A stretch of 64,000 nucleotides of DNA, from the NCBI GenBank assembly GCA_027924585.1, contig BSBM01000597.1, positions 5,905,501 to 5,969,500 on the forward strand. Reading direction: 5' to 3'. The notes under the pieces are model-generated. The model had not been told where the DNA came from. It worked only from the letters and a program-made list of their open reading frames with translations, and did not search any database. Source of the stretch: Larix kaempferi. Its lineage: Eukaryota; Streptophyta; Pinopsida; Pinales; Pinaceae. Below are positions 23,681 to 36,094 of this stretch, piece after piece (position 1 is the first letter of the stretch; every line of letters begins with the position of its first letter). The position numbers and the translations under genes are program-made.

Positions 23681-24269
23681 TCTGAAGCTAGATTAGGGTT
23701 TGTCAGAGAAACCCCAAAAATTCAAACTTTTAATTTCAAACTTCTGAAAAGATAGAAATGTGCACCTTGATGAGCTGATCAAGCTGGTATATTCAGAATT
23801 TGAAAACTGCAAAGTTTCACTCCTCAAATTTTCCTTTGAAACTTCTGGATTCACTAGACGTGACCCTGAACTGGGGTTTGATGAAGCCCACTCTTCTGCC
23901 CAATCAAAAGGTTTGATCCAAAGCTCTAAGCTTCTATTTTTTTGAGGAGCTTCCAGCCGTGGTCACAGATTTCAAAAATTCCCATTTTTACAGAAGCCCT
24001 AATTTTCCACTTTTCTGATCAAAGTCCCAAACTATGGTTTGATCAAGCCCAGCCTTCTTCCCAACCAAAAATTCTGATCTTGGTCTCTAAATTTCTATTT
24101 TGATGAGTAGCATCCAGCCGTGGTCTCCGATTACAAAAATTCCAACTTTCTCCAAAGCCCTAAATTTCAAAAGCCATGAATGAAGGTACTCAAAAATAAT
24201 TATGTTTTGATAGAAATATGTACCTGATTGTTTCTGGTGTAACTCTGAACTTTTTTGATCCACGGGGTC

Positions 24270-24610
24270 TGAAAAAGTTTCTTGAGATAGTTATGCCAAA
24301 TGTCGCAATGTGACCTGTTTTGGGATAATACAGGAGAGCGAACTTGTACGGCGTGCCACATGTCACTGTTTGAACTTCGGCCTCTGAAAACTTTTCCTGA
24401 GATAGCTCGCCCTGTTATCTTTCCATCCTGACAGGTCTGACCTCCATTGGACTCTCTAAGAGAGATTTATACCAAGTGTCGCAATGTGACCTGTTTATGG
24501 GATAATATAGGAGATCGAACTTGTACGGTGTGACACGTGTCACTGGTTCAACTTCGGCCTCTAAATTTTTTTTCTGAGATAGTACAGTCTGTGTACTACC
24601 TGTCACTTTT
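24270..24610 (-). repeat. E2 leader repeat, counterpart of the E1 177 bp repeat
   Basis: The GAGATAG anchors are at 24284, 24399 and 24576. One interval is 177 bases as in E1 and the other only 115, so one unit lost about 62 bases. Confidence 0.78.
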
Positions 24611-24932
24611 TATGAAATTTCATTTGGAGCTTCCTAGCCCAAGTTATGACCTTTTTCCCAAGGTCACCTGATTTTGACTCAGATCTGGAAGAGGTAGAAA
24701 CCCTATATTGCACAGATCATAAATCACAAAGTACAACGAATTAGAGGTTTTCCTTTGGACACAAGGTACCTGGAGATTTAATCTTCGACCTGTAAAGATT
24801 TCAGATCTGAAACCTTCGCCAAAATGGATTTATAGCGAAAGTGCTACGACGACTGGTGTCTGCTATATCAATCCCTAGCATCGTAAGTGCAATAAGTGTC
24901 ATACATGCCATATCATGCCTTCTTTCAGGCTA

Positions 24933-24944
24933 GCTCTGATACCA
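24933..24944 (-). other. E2 primer binding site
   Basis: GCTCTGATACCA on the + strand, the reverse complement of TGGTATCAGAGC, directly next to the 5' LTR. Confidence 0.93.
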
Positions 24945-25595
24945 TGTTAAATTTTCATAATTTACTTCAATCTGATTTAGGATCTTAACTAAGAGAACAA
25001 CATGTATAGCATATCTACAGCATATCAATCATGGAGACAATAATGCAAGCAAACAAGAGACACAAAGATTTACTTGGGGAAAACCATAAAGGTGAAAAAA
25101 ACCCCAATAACTTCCTCAGAGATAGATAGAGCAATGATACAACCAACCATAAGAGATAGACACAACCTAGCAGCAGATCCTCCTTCTCCATAAGTGCGCC
25201 ACTCCTCCTTGAGTGCATGAGTGAGAAGTGAGTGATAAAATAGAGTGCCTCCCGCACTCTATTTATACTTGACTTGACTTGCCTTTTTACCTAACTCATG
25301 TAGGCTCGAACTTAACCACATAACATAATGCTAACTGAGCCGACCCCCAATAGGGTGGTATAATAACCCTTTGACCCACATGGCCGACCCCCAATAGGGT
25401 GGTCTAATAACCCTTTGACCCACATGACTTATACAGGCCCGACCCCAACAAGGTGGTCTAATAACCCATCAATAATAAGTTACGACATTTACAATATAAA
25501 TGACGACACTTCCTTATAGAGGAATAATACCATCTCTATAGGAATACAATATACATATATGTGAAATACATTCCGAAGTTACATATACATCAACA
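24945..25595 (-). repeat. E2 5' LTR (651 bp)
   Basis: The full-length form with three GGTCTAATAACCC units and the TATA hairpin. It ends ...CATCAACA before the target duplication. Confidence 0.93.
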
Positions 25596-25600
25596 ATTTG
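25596..25600. repeat. Target site duplication of E2, right copy
   Basis: ATTTG, matching 18677-18681. Confidence 0.93.
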
Positions 25601-28600
25601 AATACTAAACTATCTCTCATCAAGTGGTTGTCAATGGGGTTGTTGATCCCACCATCATTGTTTTAATTCAGAACCCTCAACTGGCACAATTCTTCTCCTC
25701 TATTATTAGCAACAATGCCTCTTTTGAATCCAACTTCCTAAATATCAAATTTGAGAGTTAAGTCATTTTCTTCCATCCTCAAGAGGGGCTCACTAGAAAT
25801 CTTTAAAATTTGTATCACCATCACAATTATTCATTGGTGCACTATTTTTCTTTTCACCAACTTGTAGAATTTTATCCGTCTCATTTCTTTTTGTGTAGGC
25901 TTCTCCCTTGCTACTATCACCCACTATGATCAAGTCTACCTCAAAAAATCTCTTCAACACAATACCATTCTCACAAGTACAAGAAGGTCAAATTTTGAAA
26001 TGAACCTTTAACACAACGTTCATGAAAGGATTACATTGCAATTACCCTACAAGAAAAATGGTATGTTATCTCCACATTAACATCACTATTTACGAAGGAT
26101 TTGGAAAATCATTGATTTTCAAATAATGGTGCAAAAGTGGTGTAAATGTGGGAATATTAAACTAGAGATAACATTTTCATTGCAAAACTACTTGTAAGTG
26201 ATTTTATTTTTGGTCTTAACTGCATACATGGATTCCCATAGTGTTGGTGGAAAGCACTGAAAATAATCCTACATCTGCTCATATTTTGTGATACTAAGAA
26301 TCATAACCAAAAAATTAAAAAGTTATTGGTGCCAAAAATTTAGCGCCATATTTAATAAAGTTGTGTCACATTTTCAATATTTATAATGAATACTAAGTAA
26401 AATTCATAATAAATAGTAAGTGGAACAAATTTCATCCCAAAACATTAAAATTTAACATCATTTTAACAAAAAATAACCTAAAAGGAAAAAATCCTTAACT
26501 ATTGAAACGTTCCATGATTACAACAATTCAACCATGTAAATATGGAAATTAAAATAGGATTGGTTGTTTTCCCGTCATAAAAATCGAAATATACTCCACA
26601 AGGAAGATTATGAACTATACTCCACTTGTAAGGAAAATTATAAGTAGTTTCATTCAATTTTATTTCCAAAAAATTAATATAGAATATAATACCAACTTAA
26701 ATTACAAATAAACAAATTGAATGATATTGAACCATTAGAACATAAAAGTTGAAAATATGATACTACGATAAAACGATAAAACATTAAATGTAGAAATACC
26801 CAATATCATAATTGAAGTTGACACAATAATTCGTAGAAATACCCAATCTCATAATTGAACTTGACACAATGAGAATTATTGATACAATGTATTGCATTTT
26901 GCAAAGTGGTAGTGATTATATATAACGGAGCCTGTATGTTTTTTTAAATATAAAGAATAATAATAAATAAATTTAGTGAAGTATTAAAAATGTTAATTTT
27001 TTGTTTTTGTTTTTGTCATTGGTATAGATGACATTAAAACTCTAAAAGGTGAAATTTAGGAATGAATATTATAATAGAAAGGGTATATAGATTTGTATTG
27101 TTATCATATGCTAATATTCTAAAAAAAATTTTATACTTGTAATTAAATTTTTTTTTAAATGTAATTCTATAATAATAAAATTAAAAATGGAAAAAATTGT
27201 GAAAATATAAATTTGGACAAATTGTTAATAGCAAATGATTTGATTTGATATTTAAAATTGAAAGTAAAATTCAATTTTGTTAAAAGAAATCAATCAATAA
27301 AACTTTACAAAAATTAAACATAGGAAAGGTTTACATCTAAAGGGCTTCATAGAGGCTGAGTTAAGATAGATTTAATTTAGATTTAATTTGGTTCCAATTG
27401 CAGTGAGTGCATCAAAATAATATTGCTTACAAATCAAAATAACCACATTGAAATGATCTCATCCAAAATTAAAAAAATAATACTTAAATGATGAAAATGA
27501 CCAATTATAATAAAATAACATATTCAATAATGATATGTGTGGAAGAATGAAATGAAATTTAATAACAAATTACATATATATTACAGAGTGATCAATCTCA
27601 TTATATGTTTTCTCTTTTTCTTTAAATCATTAGTGTCCTCTTTGCCATCTTCTCTTATCAATCATATGTGAAAGGAGGTAGAGTTCAAACACCATTTACC
27701 CTTAATTCCAGATATTGTGTAAATGCACGAGATCATGTCTCTCTTTATTTCCAATATTCATACTTTATTTCTCAAATGTTAATACTTGTGACTTATGGAT
27801 TCCTCATGTGCATCACAGTAACATTTTCTTTATAAAATTTTATGTTGAATTACATGTATATTAATGATGTCATACAAAATCTAATATCAATGAAATCAAT
27901 GCATCTTAACAATATTATTAGATTATATTGCATTTCCCATTGCACAAAATTCAAATTACAGGGATATTAAATCATAAGGAAAATCTCCATCTAAATACAT
28001 AGATCAATAGATAGTAGATGTCCCTCATGTAAGCCATGAAACATAACAATACCAAGAAAAATCATTCCTAAAATTTAAGGAATGCAAAAAGCTTCTATTG
28101 AGTGTAAGTGAATCATATCACCTAGGTGTAATTTTCCACTCAACTAAGTGTGTAAAATTAGGGTTTCAACTATTTAATTGAAAAATACAATACAAAATGG
28201 TTAAAAGTGAATGATATCATACAAAATGGCTAAAATAGATGGATGAAAAATATTGACCACAACCAATGGATCAAATGTGGTGTTTTTTGGCTTCAAATGA
28301 TATGATAAATTATAACATAAATCAAACCAATCCAAAAAAGAGATGATACAAAATGTAATATTATTGAAATTAGTGCATCTTAACAATACTATTAGATTAT
28401 AGTGCATTCCTCAATGTACATATTTGAAATTAAAGGAATATTAAATTAGAAAGTAAATTTTTTTTTTAAATATAACTTTATTTTTAACGTATCACCTTAC
28501 AATGTTAAAATAATATTAAATAGAAAAAAACTAAAAAATATTATGACATTTTTCCATTGCAGATTGTGAAATTTTTTATTATTACTATAAATTTTTATGT

Positions 28601-28664
28601 AAAAATGTTTACTATGTTTTATATTACAATTGAAAATAAAATGATTTCTTATCTTTTTTAAAGT

Positions 28665-28910
28665 CAAATAATCTAAATTTAATTTTAATAAATATTAACA
28701 ACTATTATAATCATAATTAAATATAAATAATTTTTACATAAATTCCATTTTTAAATATCTATTTTAACAAATTAAAATAAATAAATCAAATAATCTAAAT
28801 TTAATTTTAATAAATATTAATAACCATTATAATGATAATTAAATATAAATAATTTTTACATAAATTACATTTTTAAGTATCTATTTTAACAAATTAAAAT
28901 AAATATTTTA
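28665..28910. repeat. 122 bp tandem duplication
   Basis: CAAATAATCTAAATTTAATT begins at 28665 and again at 28787. The two AT-rich units differ at a few bases. Confidence 0.82.
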
Positions 28911-29004
28911 CTAGCAAAATTATAAAATAAAATAAAAAATTAAAAAAGGAAACATTATATCAATTAATTAAAAATTAGTGAATCAACCATCGTCGCAATA
29001 ACAA

Positions 29005-29294
29005 AGTTTTGTATTAAGAAAAACATATCCACAACCATTTTTATTTGTGATAAGAGCCACTTTTACTCCTCTCCATAAAAATGCTCAAATTTAGAGTCAA
29101 AATTATTACTCGAGTCCATAAAAATGGTGTTCGAAAATTAAATAACCCATAGTTTTGTATTAAGAAAAGCATATCCACAACCATTTTTATTTGTGATATG
29201 AGCCACTTTTACTCCCGCTCCATAAAAATGCTCAAATTTAGAGTCAAATTTATTACTCGAGTCCATAAAAATGGTGTTCGAAAATTAAATAATA
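29005..29294. repeat. 146 bp tandem duplication
   Basis: AGTTTTGTATTAAGAAAA starts at 29005 and at 29151. Both units run through CCATAAAAATGGTGTTCG to AAATTAAATAA. Confidence 0.85.
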
Positions 29295-29610
29295 TGGGTT
29301 ATGGAAGGTTTTAAAGCTGTACTGAAATGCATGCATGATTTATTCATTGAATAAGTTTTTAAAGTTTTTAAGGTAAATTAAAAATTTATATGAAAAACTA
29401 AATCTCTGCATAGATCAAATGCTCAAATTTAGAGTCAAATTTATTACTCGAGTCCATAAAAATGGTGTTCGAAAATTAAATAAATAATATGTGTTATGGA
29501 AGGTTTTAAAGCTGTACTGAAATGCATGTATGATTTATTCATTGAATAAGTTTTTAAAGTTTTTAACGTAAATTAAAAATTTATATGGAAAACTAAATCT
29601 CTGCATAGAT
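29229..29610. repeat. 191 bp tandem duplication overlapping the previous one
   Basis: The unit beginning TGCTCAAATTTAGAGTC (about 29229) recurs about 191 bases later (29420). Both contain TTATGGAAGGTTTTAAAGC and end near CTCTGCATAGATCA. The second unit has an extra AATA. Confidence 0.85.
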
Positions 29611-30217
29611 CATCTTCTTTTTTTTTTGTTTTTTTAAATTATACAAATATATCTATTAAAAATGAATGCAATTTAAATTATAGTTAGAATTGTTGGAATC
29701 ATAGCTATAAAGTATTGAGATTTACAATGGAATTGATAGAACAAAGTGGTTGATAGAACAAGCTTTTTTAAAGGTGTTAAATCCATTTTTAGAAGGGAAA
29801 AATGGATTCTGAGTATTGAAAAGTTACTATTAAACCAAAAATTCCATTAATAATAACTAGAAAAGTCAGAATCCTCTAATTATTATACAGCTCAGTAAGT
29901 TTATTACGGAGAAAAAGATTAAAAAGAGAACTGTAAGTTTTTATAAACTTTCATATAAATAAAAAACCACACCCATGAAGCTTAGCTCAATTACTTTGTA
30001 AGAGTTCAATTGGTTTGTAAGGGTTCAGTGCCCATCCAAACTTAGTACAAATTTGATTGAAGCATCTTGTGGGTAGATCTTTCTCTCATCCAACATTGAC
30101 TTAGCTTAAAAACTTAAAAAAACTACATCTACACTTATAAAAATTACACTGACATATAAATAAAAAATCTAAATATGCACTTTTCAGTACAGCTCTAATA
30201 GCTAATGAGAAACTGAT

Positions 30218-30570
30218 CTAAGATGCAAGAAACTCTAAAACACATAGCACGTTAGATGCCTCGACGAGGCGACTGTAGAATTGATAATACATTTGCCAGT
30301 CTTCGTGGCTCGTACAAAACAGTCCCCCGTGGAGATGGACTACGACGCCCAGTTTTTGGTTTTCTCGTTGCTCTTGAGGCAGATAAATGCGCACCCAGAC
30401 TCCAGTGGCCTCGTTTACAAGCACGTCTCTTGTAGCCACTCCCTCCACGAAGGTCTCATTGGAAGGAGGCACCGGCTTCGTTAGGCCCAATACGTGCTCC
30501 TCCTTTCCACGGTCCCGTCTCTAAACAGTGTTAGCCATTCACACACCTCCTCAACCATCTCTTTACCCAT
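30218..30570 (-). pseudogene. Plant carboxylesterase (CXE/GID1-like alpha/beta hydrolase), truncated 5' part
   Basis: On the - strand an ATG at 30570 starts MGKEMVEEVCEWLTLFRDGT, which resembles CXE N-termini. A frameshift near 30490 leads into the next frame, with KPVPPSNETFVEGVATRDV, VWVRIYLPQ and VVVHLHGGLFC. The last is the oxyanion-hole motif HGGGF with Leu for Gly. The frame ends soon after SRLVEASNVLCV, so about 115 residues remain. The catalytic Ser (GxSxG), Asp and His of the usual roughly 320-residue enzyme are absent. Family members hydrolyse small esters or, as GID1, bind gibberellin. The call as a pseudogene rests on the frameshift and truncation; an intron after this point is a less likely alternative. 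Confidence 0.75.
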
Positions 30571-33564
30571 TTTCTCACTCTCAATCAAACAGACAGAATG
30601 AATTCACAGTCACTGATACAGCATTTTACAACTTTAGCAATGCTGCTGCTTATGCCAATTTATACAAAAAATCATACAGATGTTGGCTAGGGATCAGGAT
30701 AAAACCAGTGGTCAGTGACCCTGAGTTTCCTTCCGTTTACCACCAGTTTCTGCATTGAACTTTGAAACCTTCACTTGTCACTTCAAGTCAGGAAACTCAG
30801 TAGTATTTATCAATAAAATATAGGTTATTATTAATTAGCCAATTGTAGAGTAATGATTGCTGCTGGAGGTTCATTGCTGTCATTGCATTAAATTTTAAGA
30901 TCCAACATTTTAAAATTAAACAACAAATAATAAATCTAAATAAAATAGTCATTGCTTTACCAAATTAATTATATCCCACCAACAGACCACCATATCCTTA
31001 ACACCATAACACCTAACTTTATATTCGACGTATCTCCAAATTTAATTGCCTTTGTACCATAACACCTAACGTTATGTTAGGCATACGATTGCACAGGCTT
31101 TTTTATCTCCAAATTTGGTTGTCTTTGTACCTAACTTTATATTCGACATACCAATGCGAAGTTTTTGTATCTCCAAATTTGGTTGTCTTAGGCATACGAT
31201 TGCACGGGCTTTTGTATCTCCAAATTTGGTTGTCTTTGTAGAATTTTGGAATCATTTTTTGTTTTTTTAATAATTTTTACGGTAGTGATTATCGTTTTTA
31301 ACTTTTCTATTCGTACGTTTAAGAGCCATGATGTGATGAGTCAGAATCTTCTCATCTATATCCCATCAAATCAATTTATAAAGGCCAATTAATTTAAGTT
31401 AAAAAAATACAAAGGAAAGTATAATTTTTTTTTTAAATATATGATGTAACAATTGAAAATAAAGTAATGAGTTATGGAATTTAACTTGTACAACACTCAA
31501 AAGCAAAGTACTATTGGATTGATATGGTCAAAATTATTATTACTAATCATGGTAGATCCATTTTAACTCTAGATGTACAATATATTGAGAGGAATCAAAT
31601 ACAAAGTACAAATCATCTTTTTTTTTGTATTTCACAAAGTTGAGTTGTTGAGATCCATTTAATTAGTACAAGTACTCTATTCCATCCAATTTTGCATGCC
31701 CTTTAAATAATGAAAAAGTTACAACAATGAAATTTAACTTCACATTGCATTACAAAGGTGATATGTTAGGTCGGTAGTTGATATGAAAGCTATTAGTAGC
31801 TATAAAACTATTAGTAATTATGATAGATGCATTCATATGGATCGAAGTCAAAGTGCAAACCTTCTTTATATTTCAAAATTTGAGTTGTTGAGTCAAATCT
31901 TAGTGTCTCAATTGGTATTCAAGGGGTTTTGTTTAGGCAACCCACGGTTGGAAATTCGTGGTGAAATTGAAACTCTCTAAAATAGCTTTAAACATAGCAT
32001 TGAACATAGATGTAATTGTCTAAAATAACATTGAACATAGCACAACAATAGTGAAATTGCCTAAATTAGCATTGAACATAGTTGTGAATTGACTCATAAG
32101 AGGAGCAAGTACAACGACATAATTGATATGAAACCATAATATGGAGCATATGAAAAGCCACATATTTAATGGATTCAAGCTGCATAAATAAACTCAATCA
32201 TTTTGATACTTAAGATTTTGCAATGACAAAAGCTGACACAAGCATGGTATCATATATCAGTATGCCATATGATGCATACTTACATTGCTACAAGCCTATC
32301 ATTTTAACAAATATGCTACATGAGAAATCGACTACCAACATGCTTCACTGAGTGTAAAAATGGGAAATTGGATGTAAACCTAGCAGATTGAGCTAGTGAG
32401 CAAACTCCATTCTAAAATCACAAACAACAGTAACATCTGCAAATTCCTTGAGTAGATTGTGCGAGCTACTAGGTCTACTGAATCAACTACTTCTTAGACT
32501 ACTTTATCCTGATCATTATTTCTTGGCTTTGTTATTGCTTTTTAAGTTATTGAATTTGCTATTATAAGCTCTCGAATGGAAACTAGTGAGAATGTTAACT
32601 TGGATGGCCTAGGCTTTAGGCTGGCTAGCTCGGATGGATCTGCTCGAAGGGAAAGTAGCTATGAGTGATTTTAGCTAAGTTGGAGGAACCAAACTTCTTT
32701 ATATAATGGATGTAGGATATATTTTAGCATAGAACAGAGAAAGGAACTGGACATAATTCATGAATGGAAGGTGGGATAATGCACAGTGTGAATGCCCTAA
32801 TTGATCGCGCACACAACTTTGGTCACATAATGGAAATAGCTACAAAAATGGTTGAGCCTACCACTAATGGTTGAACCATACTCCATAGCTACATGTATAG
32901 GTGTGAGTGTGGTTTACCTAGGTCTGTGTTTGGAGTGGAACGTACTAACTTCTTAGTTTTGGTCATCATGTGAATGGGATGATTTCTTTGGAGTCGGAGT
33001 TTATTTTTACTGTGATTTGTCATCAAAAGAAGAGGTAGTAGCAAACCCTTCTTCAATGTGTGGTACTTATGTAATGTACAACAAATCGAAATCCAACCCG
33101 AATACTTTGCAGAATCCTAAATGCAAAGTACCAACATGGCGTACAACCCAATGCACTTCATAGACAGGTGAACAGATGTCAACTCAATCCCTCGCTCCAA
33201 ACTTCAAGGTGAAAAACAACCCATTCAACCAAACTTCTACCTTACAAAATGTTGAATGTCTCTGCAACGCCAAACAAATATGCAAAAAATTGTAACATTA
33301 TGTGACGAACATAAAAATAAATGAACACACACACACACACACACAATAATTTCAAATTATTTAATTTTTATAGTACATGTGCATTGTATTGAATATATTT
33401 AAATTATATGTATAAATAAAGTGTAAAAAGTATTAGTTGGGTTGAGCTACTCTAATTGTGAGGATGAATTATTATCCTCTCCACTTGGGTTCAAACTCTA
33501 TTTGTGACATGTTTATTTTTAATGAGCTAATTGTTGATTAAGCTCTTCATGATCCATGATGGAA
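30571..33564. other. Intergenic stretch, no gene recognised
   Basis: AT-rich. It contains a degenerate repeat at 31013-31240 (TATCTCCAAATTTGGTTGTC several times, GGCATACGATTGCAC twice), three ATTGAACATAG units at 31995-32080 and an AC dinucleotide run at 33325-33345. Nothing coding is supported. Confidence 0.5.
33325..33345. repeat. AC microsatellite
   Basis: About ten uninterrupted AC units. Confidence 0.95.
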
Positions 33565-35155
33565 AAAGTTCAGTGGGACATAGGGGGACATTTCCAACCA
33601 GAATGCATCTTAAAATTTTGATGTATTAAACAAATATATCCAACAAATGAGAAAGAGGCTTGACGACAAGTCGGATGCATCATATGTAGTTGGAAAATTT
33701 CCAAGGTAGTAAATTTGCAAATGATGTTAGATACAATAGAGAGGCATGCATGAAAGGTGTATGCCAAGGAAATTGTAAATGGATAGGATAAATCTATTAT
33801 CAAATGGAAATCTTCCTAGGAATGTCGACATATCAAATATGAAGATGAAATAATTAATAATTAATAAGAGTAAACTTGGGGAAAGTGGGGAAAGTGGAAG
33901 AACCGTCACATCTCTATTTGGAAAGATAATGGAAATAAATTTGTTATCCATGATGATGTAATTAAGCACCCTATTTCACATCTTATCTAGAGGTCATCCT
34001 ATGCCATATTATTAATATTATAAGAACTATATATATTTTCTTGAAGTGTCGAATTTTCCATCTTCTCATTGGTCTGTAACAAGTGGTTGGAAATGGGAAA
34101 GATATCTAGCTCAAGTAAATGATGATTTGAAGGAGAAGATTGCAAATGCTAGGTTTTTTTCATTATCTTTGGATGAAGTTACATGTATTGATAATACTTC
34201 GTGGATCTTCATGAGTATTTATATGGTCAATGATCATATTAGGGATTCATAAAATGAAGAAGAATTCTATAGCATGAAACATTTATGAACTTGTTATTGA
34301 TACTTTAAAGGAAATTGGTGGTATGGATCATTTAATGATTTCAAAATTTTGGTATGTGTTAGAGTAGATAGAGAATCAATCATGCAAGGAAAAAGGAACG
34401 ACCTTTGTGTCAAACTACAGTTATTATCTTCACCATTTATGATTAGTATTCATTGTATGGATCAGAGGATTAATATTGCATTTAAAATAGTAAGCAAGCT
34501 TCCACTGGTTTCAAAGTTGAAGACCTTGTACGCGAGAGTCATGCATACTTTTGTCATAATCCCAAGTGATTTACATAGTTTCAACAATTTTTCGAGGGTG
34601 TTACAAATGGAAAAAATCTATGAAAAGATGTTGATACAAGATGGATCTCATTGAAAGGGCCATATCAAAGACTATTTAGTGAGTATCAATCATTGGTAGG
34701 GATGATGCATGAACATCGCTTCAGTGTAGACAAATCTCAAGATCTTCTCTTTCGACTAACTAATATAGAGGCATTATTAACATTGGCTGGAATTTTTCCT
34801 TTTTTTTTTGAAACGAATGTCCCTTTGAAAATGTCTCAGAGTCGACAATGTATATTGTAGGATACACAAATTCAACAAAATTAGCATTCCTTGCATTAGA
34901 TAATTTGTATATGATGCCATAGTCTTTCACAAGTCCAATGTTTAACAGTTAGACTACTATCATTGAGTATATAAAAGATTGAAAAATATTTGAAATTTCA
35001 TGAAAAAGGGATACTATGTATGGAAGTGCATGGGTATATGGTTCCCTTTCATTATGTTAGTAAGATAGGACAAGCCACTAAAGAGTACGGGTGAATCCAT
35101 GAATGTGGTTCACCATTTTTGGCGGATCGCAAGGCAAAAATTCATTTTTTGGAAC
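33565..35155 (+). pseudogene. hAT-like transposase, N-terminal part, broken
   Basis: Readable in pieces on the + strand. A BED/TTF-like zinc-finger region (HFQPECILKF, RQVGCIICSWK, LDTIERHA; about 33570-33760) comes first. Then SNFPSSHWSVTSGWKWERYL and ARFFSLSLDEVTCIDNTSW (34046-34252), IMQGKRNDLCVKLQL and IHCMDQRINIAFKIVSKLP (34349-34520), and LFSEYQSLVGMMHEHRFSVDK (34660-34735). Stops and small shifts occur throughout. The text breaks off after FLADRKAKIHFLEP-like codons at about 35155 and resumes at 51756. The layout matches DUF4371-type hAT relatives common in plants; this family assignment is from memory of the motifs. Confidence 0.75.
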
Positions 35156-35446
35156 CTCGATCGAGATAATTTCAATCCCTTGATCGAGGTTTTATATGCT
35201 CGATCGAGGGTTTAAAACTACCTCGATCAAGGGCTTTAACATACCTCGATCGAGGAAGTTTTAAACCCTCGATTGAGGGTCTAACCAGACCCTCGATCAA
35301 GAAAAACGTCGATCCAGGGTTTGGTTAGACCCTCGATCGAGGGTTTCTTCGAACCACCAGAAAAAAACAAAAGTGTCCGTGCGGTTGTGCGTTGACAAAC
35401 CCTCGATCGAGGTTTTGACCCTCAATCAAGGGTTTGCTTGATCGAG
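35155..35446. repeat. Left array of CTCGATCGAG palindromes, mostly 23 bp spaced
   Basis: Perfect 10 bp palindromes start at 35156, 35199, 35245, 35332 and 35402. Variants with one or two changes (CTTGATCGAG, CTCGATCAAG, CTCGATTGAG) are at 35179, 35222, 35268, 35292, 35421 and 35437. Most steps are 23 bases (35156, 35179; 35199, 35222, 35245, 35268). The linker is T/A-rich, often GGTTTTAA-like. Confidence 0.93.
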
Positions 35447-35454
35447 GGAATGCG

Positions 35455-35650
35455 ACAGAGAAAAAAAGAAAAAGGGCCCGGCCGGCCCGACCGGCCCTAT
35501 TTTCGTGCTGGACAGAGACAGAGACAGAGAACGGTGAGCCGAGACATCGACCGAGCACACGCCCGAGCCACAGTGACGCGACCTCCCCATAGCAACGCCA
35601 TGTCATCTCTTCCACCAGGTGGGTGGAAATCCTACCATTCGTTTTGTTAT
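35455..35650. other. GC-rich block beside the left array
   Basis: The CCCGGCCGGCCCGACCGG run around 35476-35500 and a GACAGA triplet near 35512-35530 contrast with the AT-rich surroundings. A TA microsatellite follows at 35654-35676. No gene is recognised. Confidence 0.6.
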
Positions 35651-35974
35651 TAAAAATATATATATATATATATATATTTCTTATTTTATGTATAAATTTG
35701 TGTATTTTTATCAAATCTAGGTTTATTTTAGTTTTTTAGAAATGGTTAGGATGCAGGCAATTAAATTAAATTGCCATTGAAACCGAAAATCACCATTGAA
35801 ACCAAACTTATTGAAAAAAAAACCATTTGATTTAACTAAAACAAAAACGTATTTCAAACCAAAACAAAAACCCATTTCAAACCAAAACAAAAACCAAATT
35901 TGAAATAGATTTAGGGTTTTAGATATTTGTCACTTATTTGTTTAAATTATTTAATTTAATTTTGTTTTTATATC

Positions 35975-36010
35975 AACCGGTAGCATTTCACCCCGTAAAT
36001 GCTACCGGTT
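35975..36010. repeat. Perfect 14 bp inverted repeat
   Basis: AACCGGTAGCATTT (35975-35988) pairs with AAATGCTACCGGTT (35997-36010) across CACCCCGT. Confidence 0.95.
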
Positions 36011-36050
36011 TTATTTTAAAATGTGATTTTACAAGCCGAAATGCTGCCCA

Positions 36051-36094
36051 TTTTTTTTCAATCCTCCGAGAACGCCAAGAGGATTGAAAAAAAA
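36051..36094. repeat. 16 bp inverted repeat flanked by T and A runs
   Basis: TTTTTTTTCAATCCTC (36051-36066) pairs with GAGGATTGAAAAAAAA (36079-36094); the loop is CGAGAACGCCAA. A decayed second copy lies at about 36246-36290. It resembles a terminator-like foldback but is probably just a structural repeat of T. Confidence 0.9.

Larger units (their letters stand above)
18682..25595 (-). mobile_element. E2: second copy of the E1 copia subfamily, reverse strand
   Basis: LTRs at 18682-19288 (3') and 24945-25595 (5'), a reverse primer site, a reverse polypurine tract and a 5 bp target duplication bound it. The interior mirrors E1: 177 bp leader repeat, gag scrap, intron-like filler, integrase-RT linker, RT remnant with YxDN, RNase H and the tandem repeat blocks. 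It lies 7.2 kb from E1 in the opposite orientation, so the two form a large inverted pair. Confidence 0.92.
25601..30217. other. AT-rich intergenic stretch with duplications, no gene
   Basis: No convincing coding region. An imperfect foldback (GTTATCTC...GAGATAAC, about 26063-26182) could be a small inverted-repeat element, but only weakly. Tandem duplications near 28.7-29.6 kb are listed separately. Confidence 0.5.

Noticed and set aside
26056-26190. Possible small inverted-repeat (MITE-like) element
   Set aside because: Arms are short and imperfect and no target duplication is evident.
35155-35446. CRISPR-like reading of the regularly spaced CTCGATCGAG repeats
   Set aside because: Repeats are short palindromes with similar, not unique, linkers, in a plant nuclear context without cas genes.
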